From NCBI RefSeq assembly GCF_900177625.1, contig NZ_FXAU01000004.1, positions 310,001 through 374,000 of the forward strand: 64,000 nt of DNA. The letters are read 5' to 3'. This DNA comes from Sphingobacterium psychroaquaticum (GTDB taxonomy: Bacteria > Bacteroidota > Bacteroidia > Sphingobacteriales > Sphingobacteriaceae). The number at the start of each line of letters is the position of its first letter. Position 1 is the first letter of the stretch. A model generated the notes under the pieces. The model was not told the origin of the DNA, made no database searches, and worked only from the letters and a program-made list of their open reading frames with translations. Of the stretch, positions 37,733 to 46,297 are shown piece after piece. The position numbers and the translations under genes are program-made.

Positions 37733-38122
37733 TTAATAGGGATAAAACACAAAGTTTGCTCCCTCTGGCACAACCACAAACAGACACATGTACGCATTGG
37801 CATTCTTAAAGCTTTTTTCGAAGTACGCTTTCCGGTCATCTTTTATTAAGCCACGTTCCACAAACTCTTCTAAGGAGCTGGCATGAATGGACCACTGCGT
37901 ATTCAATTCGTTCTTATCGAGCACAATTTCACCAATACTTATTTCGTGCTGATGTGCCACAAAAATCGGGTATAGGGTATAACCCTCCGCCATCATCTCT
38001 GTTGCGACCTCTTTTATCGACTCTTTATAAAAATCAAGATCTACTTTTAGGCTTTTGAGTGGACTAGGTTGCCCTCCGGCTTCCTGCCCCTCTCCTCCTG
38101 CCATCAAATCTTCAATATCCAT
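37733..38122 (-). CDS. Conserved cytoplasmic protein of unknown function
   Basis: The 129-residue acidic product begins MDIEDLMAGGEGQEAGGQ and has a mixed alpha/beta pattern (VDLDFYKESIKEVATEMMAE, YTLYPIFVAHQHEISIGEIV, ASSLEEFVERGLI, MCLFVVVPEGANFVFYPY). No signal peptide or membrane segment is visible, and no catalytic motif stands out. It starts 2 nt after the rlmD stop, so it is co-transcribed with it, a neighbourhood I recall as common in Bacteroidota. I do not recognise the function. Confidence 0.75.
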   Translation of the reverse strand: MDIEDLMAGGEGQEAGGQPSPLKSLKVDLDFYKESIKEVATEMMAEGYTLYPIFVAHQHEISIGEIVLDKNELNTQWSIHASSLEEFVERGLIKDDRKAYFEKSFKNANAYMCLFVVVPEGANFVFYPY

Positions 38123-38124
38123 AT

Positions 38125-39534
38125 TTATCCTTTCAATTCTAACAAAACAACATTCTCCACGTGTTGTGTATGAGGGAACATATCGACAGGTTTTATACGC
38201 ACCACCTTATATTTCTCCTGAAGGAGCGCTAGATCGCGCGCTTGTGTCGCAGCATTACAGCTAACATACACCACCTTTTCGGCCTCCATCTCCAATATTC
38301 TGTTCACAACATCAGCATGCATACCCGCTCTCGGCGGATCAGTAATAACAACCTGTGGCTTACCGTGTTCTGCAATAAAATCTGCGGTTAGCACATCTTT
38401 CATATCACCCGCATAGAACTTTGTGTTATACACCTTATTGATTTCCGAATTGATCTTCGCGTCTTCAATCGCTGAAGGCACATATTCTACGCCAATTACT
38501 TCGCGCGCTGATTTAGCCACAAAGTTTGCGATCGTACCTGCCCCTGTGTAAAGGTCATACACCAATTCGTCACCTTTCAATCCCGCAAAGTCGCGTGTAA
38601 TCTTGTACAATTCGTATGCTTGAGCTGAATTCGTTTGATAAAAAGATTTCGGGCCTACTTTAAACTTCAAGCCTTCCATCTCTTCGTAAATAAAATCTCT
38701 ACCACGAAAAACATGGATATCCTGATCAAAAATGGTATCGTTCTTCTTTTGATTCACGATATAGAGTAAAGAAACGATATCTGGGAAACGATCAGCTACT
38801 GCCGTCATCAACTGTTCTACTTGTCCTTCTTCCGGATACGCAAAAACAACAATCAGCATGACTTCGCCTGTTGAAGCTGTGCGGATAATTACATTACGTA
38901 GACCACCTTCATGCGCACGAAGATCATAAAATGTAATCCCCATTTCCAAAGCCAATTGCTTGATTGTATTACGGATAGCATTAGAAGGGTCTTGCTGCAA
39001 GAAACAATGGTCAATATCTAATATCTTATCGAAACGCCCCGGTACGTGAAAGCCTAGCGCATTCAAATCATCAGGTTTTACTTCATCGTCTACAGATGTC
39101 AACCAACGTTTATTCGAGAATGTATATTCGAGTTTATTTCTATAATATTCAGTTTGTTCGGATCCTAAGATAGGCTCCATCATGGCGGTATCCACTTTCC
39201 CTAAGCGCTTTAAAGCATTATCTACAGATTGCTGCTTGAAGGATAACTGGGCATCATAGTTCATATTCTGCCACTTACAACCACCACAAACACCAAAATG
39301 TGGGCAAAATGGTTCTACTCGATGCTCTGAGGGAGTAGTAAGGGCAACAACACGACCTTCAGCAAAGCTCTTTTTTTTTCGCAAAAGCTCCACATCTACA
39401 ATATCTCCGGGAATTCCCTTCTCAATAAACATAACAAGGTCATCTTGTTTTGCAACACCTTTTCCCTCTTCCGCAATATCAATAATATGTACGCCGGAAA
39501 TAAATTTTTTGTCCTGTGGAATTCTTCTACCCAT
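38125..39534 (-). CDS. rlmD: 23S rRNA (uracil-C5)-methyltransferase, RlmD family
   Basis: The 469-residue product has an N-terminal TRAM domain (about 10-68), an iron-sulfur motif (C77, C83, C86 in FCPHFGVCGGCKWQ, with a later Cys in DIDHCFL), and a SAM-binding domain with YDLYTGAGTIANFVA. The catalytic segment is VITDPPRAGMH and the nucleophile Cys lies in VYVSCNAATQARDL. The family methylates U1939 or U747 of 23S rRNA; the exact target is not certain from sequence. A TATTTTTG -7 box ends 8 nt before the ATG, so the transcript likely has almost no leader. Confidence 0.92.
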   Translation of the reverse strand: MGRRIPQDKKFISGVHIIDIAEEGKGVAKQDDLVMFIEKGIPGDIVDVELLRKKKSFAEGRVVALTTPSEHRVEPFCPHFGVCGGCKWQNMNYDAQLSFKQQSVDNALKRLGKVDTAMMEPILGSEQTEYYRNKLEYTFSNKRWLTSVDDEVKPDDLNALGFHVPGRFDKILDIDHCFLQQDPSNAIRNTIKQLALEMGITFYDLRAHEGGLRNVIIRTASTGEVMLIVVFAYPEEGQVEQLMTAVADRFPDIVSLLYIVNQKKNDTIFDQDIHVFRGRDFIYEEMEGLKFKVGPKSFYQTNSAQAYELYKITRDFAGLKGDELVYDLYTGAGTIANFVAKSAREVIGVEYVPSAIEDAKINSEINKVYNTKFYAGDMKDVLTADFIAEHGKPQVVITDPPRAGMHADVVNRILEMEAEKVVYVSCNAATQARDLALLQEKYKVVRIKPVDMFPHTQHVENVVLLELKG

Positions 39535-39542
39535 AATGGGTG

Positions 39543-39550
39543 CAAAAATA
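39543..39550 (-). promoter_or_regulatory. -7 box (TATTTTTG) close to rlmD start
   Basis: TAnnTTTG element on the minus strand, 8 nt upstream of the rlmD ATG at 39534. It predicts a transcription start 2-4 nt before the start codon. Confidence 0.45.
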
Positions 39551-39670
39551 CATTTTTTTTATGAGTTGTTAATAGGAAGTAGGTAGTTGGTGGGGAGTAG
39601 GTCGTAGAGAGTAGTTGATAGACCGTCGTTGACAGAATAAAACTACAATCACAAAACAATGAACTAAAAA

Positions 39671-40246
39671 CTAGAGCAAAGTTGCTTGAACTAAATAAGG
39701 TAGGATTTCCTTTTGGAAGGAGATGAAATTTTTCCGTACATCAGCTTCTGTTACACCGGTAAAAGCGAAGGAAAACACAATATTTTTACTGGATTTTATC
39801 AAAAAGGTAAGATTCTCTTCAGGTACAGTTTCGGCAATGGTTTGGTTCTGAATAAAAGAGCTCAACAAGAGAAACTCTAAATCATCGGACAGTGTTTTCA
39901 AATATTCCTGCGCATTAGCAGACTCTCGAATAAACTCCCAGCCTACGAATTCGTTACATACCGTATATGTTACACGACTCACTTTAAGGATTGTCGTAGC
40001 AAGAAAAGTCGACAAGTCCTTTTCGCGCACATTCGTATTCAAGATATCTTCTACATTCTCACGGATATAATCCATAAGCACAGCGTGCAGAATCAATTCT
40101 TTACTAGAAAAATGCTTGTAAAAGGTTGCTTTGGCTATATTGGCATGCTTAGCCAATTCATTGACACTTGTTTTATTATAACCATAGCGTCTGAAAAGTT
40201 CACGCGCAGATTTTTTAATCGCTAATATGACTTTATCAGATTCCAT
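39671..40246 (-). CDS. TetR/AcrR-family transcriptional regulator
   Basis: The 191-residue product has the TetR N-terminal helix-turn-helix: AIKKSARELFRRYGYNKTSVNELAKHANIAKATFYKHFSSKEL (about 8-52). A ligand-binding helical domain follows. It lies 4 nt downstream of a Rieske-like lipoprotein gene and downstream of pheS, so it is transcribed with them. No transporter gene is adjacent, so the target and ligand are not clear. Confidence 0.9.
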   Translation of the reverse strand: MESDKVILAIKKSARELFRRYGYNKTSVNELAKHANIAKATFYKHFSSKELILHAVLMDYIRENVEDILNTNVREKDLSTFLATTILKVSRVTYTVCNEFVGWEFIRESANAQEYLKTLSDDLEFLLLSSFIQNQTIAETVPEENLTFLIKSSKNIVFSFAFTGVTEADVRKNFISFQKEILPYLVQATLL

Positions 40247-40249
40247 AAG

Positions 40250-40669
40250 TTAATTTTGCACAAAAAAACTAGACCCTTGCTGTGTTACGGCATAGGGTTT
40301 TAAAGGACATTCAGCAATTTCTGCAGGCGAACCATCCATCAACAACCACTTAGCGCCCGACACAGGGTCAATGATTAATTGACCTTCAACACGCACTTTA
40401 TTTCCCTGCTCTGGATTTACAGTACTGCATCGATCATAAGCCACTAAGCGAGGAGCACTCTGCGTCCCCATATTGTATACAATCAAGCCAGCATATCCGC
40501 CCTCCGCGTAAGCATATCCGCCAGGAGAATAAACACCAATATGCTCGGCTTGACTAATTCGCGTTCCAAAAGATCGACTCGGCACCACATTACAACTACC
40601 GCCAGAACAGCTATTAAAAGCAATGGCTAGCAAGCAGGAACACACGATGTAAGTAATCTTTCTGAACAT
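40250..40669 (-). CDS. Rieske-fold-like lipoprotein without metal ligands
   Basis: The 139-residue product has a lipobox AIAFNSC (Cys21), then SGGSCNVVPSRSFGTRIS. The pattern GLIVYNMGTQSAPRLVAYDRCSTVN, QLIIDPVSGAKWLLMDGSPAEIAECPLKPYAV resembles the beta-fold of Rieske ferredoxin-like proteins, but the CxH and CxxH ligand motifs are absent: only isolated Cys are present (DRCS, ECPL). So no 2Fe-2S cluster is expected; two cysteines could form a disulfide. It starts 2 nt after the pheS stop. The function is unknown. Confidence 0.7.
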   Translation of the reverse strand: MFRKITYIVCSCLLAIAFNSCSGGSCNVVPSRSFGTRISQAEHIGVYSPGGYAYAEGGYAGLIVYNMGTQSAPRLVAYDRCSTVNPEQGNKVRVEGQLIIDPVSGAKWLLMDGSPAEIAECPLKPYAVTQQGSSFFVQN

Positions 40670-40671
40670 GT

Positions 40672-41712
40672 TTAGATAATCTCTGTTTCAAACTGCGACA
40701 AGAAACGTACGTCATTCTCGGAGAACAAACGTAAATCACGTATCTCATATTTTAGATTTGTTACTCTTTCGATTCCCATGCCAAACGCGAAACCAGAATA
40801 TTTTTGGCTATCAATACCACAATTTTCCAATACGTTCGGATCCACCATACCGCAACCTAAGATTTCTACCCAACCTGATTGTTTACATAATTGACAACCC
40901 TCGCCTTTACAAATGGTACAAGAAATATCCATCTCTGCCGACGGCTCGGTGAATGGGAAATAGGAAGGACGGAAACGCACTTTTGTACCTTCGCCATACA
41001 GCTCTTGTACAAAATGAAACAATGTTTGTTTTAAATCTGCAAAGGAAACATTTTCGTCTACATACAAACCCTCTACCTGATGGAAGAAGCAATGTGCACG
41101 TGCAGAAATAGCTTCATTACGATACACACGTCCAGGCATAATTGCACGGAACGGTGGTTTCCCCATTTCCATCAAGCGAACCTGAACCGATGAAGTATGT
41201 GTTCGTAATGCAATATCGTTACCTTCCTTTTTCTCCACAAAAAAGGTATCCTGCATATCCCGCGCAGGGTGTTCAGGCGGAAAATTAAGCGCAGAAAAGT
41301 TATGCCAATCATCTTCAATTTCTGGCCCTTCGGAAACGATGAAACCTAATTTCTTAAAAATCTCAACGATTTCTTTCCGCACCAACGAAAGTGGGTGGCG
41401 TGACCCCAACTGAAAACCCTCTCCAGGAAGTGTCAAATCACCTTCCTGAGGTGCCCCCTGCGTTGAGCCTGCTCCTGAGAAAGCCTCCTGTGCCTCTGTA
41501 AATTTCTGTTCAGCCAGCTGCTTAAACTCATTGAGCACCTGCCCTAAGGCACGCTTCTCTTCTACAGAAACAGCTTTAAACTCATCAAACAATGCTTTTA
41601 CAACTCCCTTGGATACTAGAAATTTCAATCTGAAAGCCTCAACCTCAGCAGCTGAGGTCGCTTTGAACTGGTTGATTTCTTCGGTATACTGCTTAATTTT
41701 ATCTTGCAACAT
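40672..41712 (-). CDS. pheS: Phenylalanyl-tRNA synthetase alpha subunit
   Basis: I set the start at the ATG at 41712 (MLQDKIKQYTEEINQFKATS, 346 residues), which follows a TATATTTG -7 box by 6 nt; an in-frame extension to 41745 is not needed. An N-terminal coiled-coil region (about 1-90) precedes a class II catalytic core with motif 1 (SRHPLSLVRKEIVEIFKKLGF), motif 2 (PFRAIMPGRVYRNEAISARAHCFFHQVEGLYVD) and motif 3 (FAFGMGIERVTNLKY). A zinc-type CxxC pair lies in ISCTICKGEGCQLCKQSGW. PheS joins PheT, which is elsewhere. Confidence 0.97.
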   Translation of the reverse strand: MLQDKIKQYTEEINQFKATSAAEVEAFRLKFLVSKGVVKALFDEFKAVSVEEKRALGQVLNEFKQLAEQKFTEAQEAFSGAGSTQGAPQEGDLTLPGEGFQLGSRHPLSLVRKEIVEIFKKLGFIVSEGPEIEDDWHNFSALNFPPEHPARDMQDTFFVEKKEGNDIALRTHTSSVQVRLMEMGKPPFRAIMPGRVYRNEAISARAHCFFHQVEGLYVDENVSFADLKQTLFHFVQELYGEGTKVRFRPSYFPFTEPSAEMDISCTICKGEGCQLCKQSGWVEILGCGMVDPNVLENCGIDSQKYSGFAFGMGIERVTNLKYEIRDLRLFSENDVRFLSQFETEII

Positions 41713-41718
41713 AGTCGA

Positions 41719-41726
41719 CAAATATA
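41719..41726 (-). promoter_or_regulatory. -7 box (TATATTTG) close to pheS start
   Basis: TAnnTTTG on the minus strand, 6 nt upstream of the pheS ATG at 41712. It also supports the shorter start. The expected transcription start is within about 2 nt of the ATG. Confidence 0.5.
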
Positions 41727-41800
41727 CAGCAAAAAAATGAGTCAATGAAATTGCAAAGTGATTGTTAACACGCCGCCAGCTAGCGATCGTTATTCATAGA

Positions 41801-41824
41801 AGCACCAGTCTGGCGACTGGTGCT
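41801..41824 (-). terminator. Stem-loop downstream of ssb
   Basis: AGCACCAGTC pairs with GACTGGTGCT around a 4-nt loop (TGGC). It sits 14 nt after the ssb stop and before pheS. The T-run is weak, so it is a likely but imperfect terminator. Confidence 0.65.
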
Positions 41825-41837
41825 CTGGTATTCTTAT

Positions 41838-42284
41838 TTAAAACGGTAAACCGTCTGTATCGTTATTATTTTCCATAAAGTCTACATCTTGTTCCTTCTC
41901 TTCAGGATCAGCAGCATTCTCTACGGCAGTTTCTTTTGCTGGTTGTGCAAAGTCGGAAGGTCGTCCCAACAGCTTAAAACTTTCTCCTACAATTTCCGTC
42001 ACAAAGCGTCTATTTCCATCCCTGTCTTCATAATTCCGCGTACGCAAGCGCCCTTCGATATATACGAGCTTTCCTTTTTTCAAGTACTTTACTGCCATTT
42101 CACCAAGATTACGCCACATTACAATATTATGCCACTCCGTATGCTGCATTCGCACACCATCCTTGGTATATGTTTCTGAAGTTGCTAATGGAAAACTAGC
42201 TACAGTGATATTCCCCTCGAGATAACGGACTTCTGGGTCTTTACCCAAGTGCCCCACTAAGATTACTTTGTTTACGCTCGCCAT
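41838..42284 (-). CDS. ssb: Single-stranded DNA-binding protein
   Basis: The 148-residue product has the OB-fold SSB core: VNKVILVGHLGKDPEVRYLEGNITVASFPLATSETYTKDG, QHTEWHNIVMWRNLGEMAVKYLKKGKLVYIEGRL, and YEDRDGNRRFVTEIVG. The flexible tail ends with an acidic tip, DTDGLPF, the protein-interaction motif. It starts 2 nt after the mutY stop, so the pair is co-transcribed, a common arrangement in Bacteroidota. SSB coats single-stranded DNA during replication and repair. Confidence 0.97.
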   Translation of the reverse strand: MASVNKVILVGHLGKDPEVRYLEGNITVASFPLATSETYTKDGVRMQHTEWHNIVMWRNLGEMAVKYLKKGKLVYIEGRLRTRNYEDRDGNRRFVTEIVGESFKLLGRPSDFAQPAKETAVENAADPEEKEQDVDFMENNNDTDGLPF

Positions 42285-42286
42285 AA

Positions 42287-43354
42287 CTATAATTTAAGGT
42301 TAATTAGTTGTCTATTCTTTTCGAGAAAAGCGAAGATTAGTTTATGTTTAGCTAATTTATCTATTTTTTCTAACAAATAGTAATTCCATTCGGTTTTTTT
42401 GTTTTTCACTTTCGAAGCGCTATCGACCAAATAAAAGCGCGCATAAATATTCTGGTGACTCAACACATGCTTGATTGTCTGACCGATAGGTCGCATGGCA
42501 ATGTCCGACTCAAAATAATGTCCAAACAACTCATTATCGTACAAATCCCCAAGATCAAGATCCCCTTCACTCTCAAGCATCGGAAACTCGAATAGATTAG
42601 TCCACACGTCTCCTTCTCCCCGTTGTGCCATCATAATAGCATCGTCCTTGACAATCAAAAAATAATGGAAATATCGATTTCTACTTGTCTTCCCTTTTAG
42701 CTTTACGGGTAACGTAGTAACTTGTGCATCACGATAAGCAACACATTCTAATCGGAAAATACAAGTTTCACACAGGGCTCCCTTTGGCTTGCATTGCATC
42801 GCTCCGAAATCCATAATTGCTTGGTTATAGACAGCAGCCTGCTCTACAGCCAGCATTTCCTGTGCGAGTGTTGCAAACACTTTCTTTCCCCCCGAGGAAT
42901 TTATTGGGACATCAATTCCAAAATATCGGGACAGGACTCGATACACATTACCATCGACAACAGCTTTTGCCTCATTACTTGAAAATGAAGCTATGGCAGC
43001 AGCCGTATATTCGCCCACACCACTCAATTTTATTACCTCATCATAACGAACGGGAAAACGCCCATCAAATGCAGCGACAACCGTCTTTGCAGCTTTATGC
43101 ATATTTCGAGCGCGAGAATAATAACCTAACCCTTGCCACAGACGCAGAATATCAGCTTCCTCCGCCTCCGCAAAAGCAACTACATCGGGATAAGCCGCTA
43201 AAAATCTATTAAAATATGGGAGGCCCTGCTCTACTCGGGTTTGCTGTAAAATAATTTCCGACAGCCAGATAACATACGGATCTTTCGTGTTCCGCCAAGG
43301 AAGATCTCGACCGTTCGCTTGATACCAAGCCATCAATTTTGTTGCGAATGACAT
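42287..43354 (-). CDS. mutY: A/G-specific adenine DNA glycosylase MutY
   Basis: I chose the ATG at 43354 (MSFATKLMAWYQANGRDLPW, 355 residues). The HhH-GPD core has the catalytic Glu in LSEIILQQTR, the GVGEYTAAAIASFS helix-hairpin-helix and the catalytic Asp in VVDGNVYRVLSRYFG. The 4Fe-4S motif C-x6-C-x2-C-x5-C is in CKPKGALCETCIFRLEC. A C-terminal NUDIX-like 8-oxoG recognition domain (about 225-350) follows. It removes adenine opposite 8-oxoguanine. A CACCTTTG variant of the -7 box lies 3 nt before the ATG. Confidence 0.96.
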   Translation of the reverse strand: MSFATKLMAWYQANGRDLPWRNTKDPYVIWLSEIILQQTRVEQGLPYFNRFLAAYPDVVAFAEAEEADILRLWQGLGYYSRARNMHKAAKTVVAAFDGRFPVRYDEVIKLSGVGEYTAAAIASFSSNEAKAVVDGNVYRVLSRYFGIDVPINSSGGKKVFATLAQEMLAVEQAAVYNQAIMDFGAMQCKPKGALCETCIFRLECVAYRDAQVTTLPVKLKGKTSRNRYFHYFLIVKDDAIMMAQRGEGDVWTNLFEFPMLESEGDLDLGDLYDNELFGHYFESDIAMRPIGQTIKHVLSHQNIYARFYLVDSASKVKNKKTEWNYYLLEKIDKLAKHKLIFAFLEKNRQLINLKL

Positions 43355-43472
43355 GTGCAAAGGTGCTTATTTTTTGTGAGAGTAGCAGCCTTGAGAAGGG
43401 AAGAGTTAAGGAGGTAAGAAGTGAAGGAGTTACAGGCTTTTTATGTTTAACCTGTCGAGATAAGCAGGCAAT

Positions 43473-43497
43473 GTCACCCTGAGCCTGCCGAAAGCTT
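43473..43497 (+). repeat. Dispersed repeat C copy
   Basis: GTCACCCTGAGCCTGCCGAA then AGCTT, equivalent to GTCACACTGAGCTTGTCGAA at 47050-47069. The reverse reads as the widespread CTTCGACAAGCTCAGTG-type intergenic repeat. Confidence 0.6.
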
Positions 43498-43687
43498 TTT
43501 AGAGGGTTGTTGAAACAGGGACCATACTTTGTTCGTCCTTCAATACGCTCAGGTCAGCGCTCCTGATGTCAAAAACTGAAATACCGCTTTGTTACGAAAG
43601 CAATTAACAAAAAGGCTTTTTTTGGCGCAAATCGACAAAAAAATGTTAAAAAACGTAAAAACAGAGATTGTAAAGACCTTATTAGCA

Positions 43688-43695
43688 TACCTTTG
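43688..43695 (+). promoter_or_regulatory. -7 box of the M23 peptidase gene
   Basis: TACCTTTG fits TAnnTTTG exactly; a TTG-containing upstream element (ATTG at 43667-43670) is 17 nt away. The expected transcript leader is about 35 nt. Confidence 0.5.
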
Positions 43696-43735
43696 AAGCT
43701 TGTACTATTGAAAAAATGTTTTTATAATTGACACT

Positions 43736-44587
43736 ATGTTAAAGAAAAAAACTTCTGTATTGATCGTTGCGCCGGACGGTACATCTACGAAGAGCATACA
43801 AATACCCAGCTTCTTGCTAACACATTGGAAAAAGATTCTTGTTTCCGCAGCTAGTATTATTGCTATTATAATTTTCTCCATTGCTTATTTTGTTCGACAC
43901 CAAACATCTGAACAATACACCGAAGCCTACGGAAAGAAAATCAATGAACTGAGACAGCAGAATAAACAACTGGAAATAGAAGAGATGAACAGCCAGATGA
44001 CGGCTGATGAAATGAAAAAATCTATTCACGCGATCGACAGCACGCTAGAACGCATCAATAAAAAGATGAAAAAACGAGGCATGCAGGAGATCGCACTAAA
44101 AAATGTCGGAGGTCCAATAGAGAAGGAAGACAATTTGATTGAACTTTCTGCCTTTTACGACAAACAGCTCAAAACATTAGAGAAAAAACTTGATGGCGTT
44201 CCATTGGGAGTACCGCATCCTGGAAATATTACTTCGCCTTTCGGATACCGAAGAAATCCATTTACTAACACGGGAATAGAGATGCATTCAGGCATTGACC
44301 TGAAAGGCAACACCGGAGACCCAATAAAGGCCACGGCAAAAGGCCGTGTGGAGTTCGCTGGATATCAAGGAGATTATGGCTACGTTGTAAAAGTAAAGCA
44401 TAGCAATGGCTATGAAACTCGCTATGCACACCTTATACGCACAAGCGTAAAAGAAGGACAACAAGTGGAAGCGGGAGATATTGTAGGCCATATGGGTAGT
44501 ACAGGAAGAAGTACAGGCACGCACCTACATTATGAAATATTACTGAACGACCGGAAAATCAATCCTATCAACTACTTCATGCTGTAA
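43736..44587 (+). CDS. Membrane-anchored M23 (LytM) family peptidase
   Basis: The 283-residue product has a cytoplasmic start, one membrane helix (KILVSAASIIAIIIFSIAYFV, about 33-53), a periplasmic coiled coil (about 58-115, KINELRQQNKQLEIEEMNSQ) and a C-terminal LytM domain (about 165-275). Zinc-site motifs are MHSGIDLKG (HxxxD) and HLHYEILLN (HxH). Both metal-binding pairs are intact, so it should be an active D,D-endopeptidase or a divisome/LPS-linked activator of the same fold. It is monocistronic with its own promoter. Confidence 0.92.
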   Translation: MLKKKTSVLIVAPDGTSTKSIQIPSFLLTHWKKILVSAASIIAIIIFSIAYFVRHQTSEQYTEAYGKKINELRQQNKQLEIEEMNSQMTADEMKKSIHAIDSTLERINKKMKKRGMQEIALKNVGGPIEKEDNLIELSAFYDKQLKTLEKKLDGVPLGVPHPGNITSPFGYRRNPFTNTGIEMHSGIDLKGNTGDPIKATAKGRVEFAGYQGDYGYVVKVKHSNGYETRYAHLIRTSVKEGQQVEAGDIVGHMGSTGRSTGTHLHYEILLNDRKINPINYFML

Positions 44588-44596
44588 AGCGTAATT

Positions 44597-44626
44597 GCTC
44601 AGGATGACAAATCTGTTATCCTGAGC
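44597..44626 (+). terminator. Inverted repeat after M23 gene
   Basis: GCTCAGGATGAC pairs with GTTATCCTGAGC (12 bp, one G-T wobble, loop 6 nt). It is built from the dispersed CTGAGCC repeat family and may act as a terminator, though there is no clear T-run. Confidence 0.55.
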
Positions 44627-44872
44627 CTGTGAAAGCCTATGGAGGTATTGTTTTCACTTTCTCATTTTGTTTTAATCCCTTCTTTAGGAAAATTCAATGT
44701 CTTTCTTCCATTTTGAAAGAAAAGCCATGAAGTATTATATGTTGCTGCTTGGATAGTCATTTATTCGACAATCATACCTCCATGCGCAAGAATCTCCCTG
44801 TCCCACAGATTCGACGATTATTGTATGGTTAGGAACACGGAAATGCGCTAGGACAGTTGTTGCAGTTGGTGA

Positions 44873-45289
44873 TTACAAAAAATTACCAAATGCCTTCAGC
44901 ACAAATACTGGGTCGAGCGTTTCCAAACAAAGAGATACCTCCTCCCCGTATTTACCTTTCAACGCCTGGTAAAGACGCGCATCATATGCCACAGCTACGC
45001 TTTTACCAATCAAAAAAACAGGTAAATGTCGATTTCCAACATCAAAACAAAAACTTCCCAAAGTCGCCATATTTTCAGTCGTCAAAATCATGCAGGTACA
45101 CGGTTTAATACGGATACGCACAACCATACCGTCCACTGTAGAAATAAGCTCTTCATTTTTTATTGATTGTCCAACATCTCTACGTACCGTAACAGGAGTT
45201 CCACCTACGGTTTTTCTATTAAATAAAGTCTTATTTACTTCATACCACTCAATAAGTAGTGTGTCTTCCAGAACATTTTGTTTATTCAC
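44873..45289 (-). CDS. Second UreE-like urease metallochaperone
   Basis: I chose the GTG at 45289 because GGGAGA lies 7 nt before it; the frame opens earlier with a TTG at 45319. The 138-residue product has a C-terminal UreE domain (RIKPCTCMILTTENMATLGSFCFDVGNRHLPVF) with the metal-binding His in GNRHLP (His88). The N-terminal domain is strongly diverged (LLIEWYEVNKTLFNRKTVGG). There is no His-rich tail. It is the last gene of the urease cluster, 78 nt after ureD. The 174-residue UreE at 47923 shares the GNRHLP motif. It may deliver nickel in parallel or be in functional decay. Confidence 0.75.
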   Translation of the reverse strand: MNKQNVLEDTLLIEWYEVNKTLFNRKTVGGTPVTVRRDVGQSIKNEELISTVDGMVVRIRIKPCTCMILTTENMATLGSFCFDVGNRHLPVFLIGKSVAVAYDARLYQALKGKYGEEVSLCLETLDPVFVLKAFGNFL

Positions 45290-45367
45290 TGTGCTGTCTC
45301 CCAATTTATCTGTATACAAGAATCTCTTCTATGCCCCCTCTTCTATAACACCTCTATCCTCTTAGAA

Positions 45368-46285
45368 TTAGGCTGCTTTTTTCTTTGCACGCTTCTTCTC
45401 CATAGCAGGTTTAGTTTTAGCTCTGGGCTTATCCGCCTTCGCCACCACATGTGTCGTAGGATCTGCTTGCTCTATAGAGCTTTTTGTTCTTTGCACTTGA
45501 ATCTGATCTTGGGTAAACACCCAACACATCTGCGCCAACATGCCCAGAAAATTGTACAACAGCTCTCCATCGCTTCCCATAGCACGTAGCAATACGGTAT
45601 CTTCGGCACACTGCGTGAAACCAAACATAACGTCAGCATATTCCGCGGTTAGAATTTCATCCAGTTCTACCTTTAAATCTTTCGCATAAGGCCCCGAGAA
45701 AAGCAAAGTCGCTTGATGGGTATATCCTTCAAAGAACAACAAATCTTCAATAGGCTGTTCTTTAGGAAGTAGACACTGATTATCCATAAAGTTCAATTGT
45801 CCATCTTTAAAGATCTTGGTGATGGAATGGAGCTTCGTAAAGACAAAACGTTCGTTCATATAAATACGGCCGGCACTGATAATATCACCCCAGATTAAGG
45901 TCGAATCGGCATCCATATAGATTTGATTGACAGTCTTAAAAATAGAATCTTTAAACGGCGTGACCGGATGTGGCACGTATTGAAAAACACTGCCTTTGGC
46001 CAGCCTAACATCTATATTTTGTGAAGCACCGTATTGCATCGGGTGGAGTTTATTGAAGGACTGTGTGAAAAGCTTGAGGTAAGCATCTTCTTTAACATGA
46101 ACATCCATCAACAGCGAATCTCTATCCAGTATACCGGGAGAGGCACTCATAACAATCATCTCTAAATGATCTTGTGCCTTCGCACTACCGTAATGGGTTA
46201 ACTTGTACGGGGCATTATGAAAACTCTCTTTCAGCACGGTCCCTCGTTCTTCCCTTTCCGCATTGATCTTAATAATACTATCCAT
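45368..46285 (-). CDS. ureD: Urease accessory protein UreD (UreH)
   Basis: The 305-residue product has the UreD pattern: YKLTHYGSAKAQDHLEMIVMSASPGILDRD, DAYLKLFTQSFNKLHPM, VFQYVPHPVTPFKDSIFKTV and ADSTLIWGDIISAGR. The C-terminus has a basic tail (KPRAKTKPAMEKKRAKKKAA) of about 25 residues that UreD proteins do not usually have. UreD is the first accessory protein to bind apo-urease. It starts 12 nt after ureG and is followed by the second UreE-like gene. Confidence 0.92.
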   Translation of the reverse strand: MDSIIKINAEREERGTVLKESFHNAPYKLTHYGSAKAQDHLEMIVMSASPGILDRDSLLMDVHVKEDAYLKLFTQSFNKLHPMQYGASQNIDVRLAKGSVFQYVPHPVTPFKDSIFKTVNQIYMDADSTLIWGDIISAGRIYMNERFVFTKLHSITKIFKDGQLNFMDNQCLLPKEQPIEDLLFFEGYTHQATLLFSGPYAKDLKVELDEILTAEYADVMFGFTQCAEDTVLLRAMGSDGELLYNFLGMLAQMCWVFTQDQIQVQRTKSSIEQADPTTHVVAKADKPRAKTKPAMEKKRAKKKAA

Positions 46286-46297
46286 ACTTCAATAATC

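Larger units (their letters stand above)
43355..43735. other. Intergenic region before M23 peptidase with dispersed repeats and promoter
   Basis: 381 bases without a gene. It has a dispersed repeat C copy (43473-43497), a related CTTCAATACGCTCAGG fragment (43539-43554), and a promoter for the M23 gene: TACCTTTG at 43688-43695. Confidence 0.6.
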
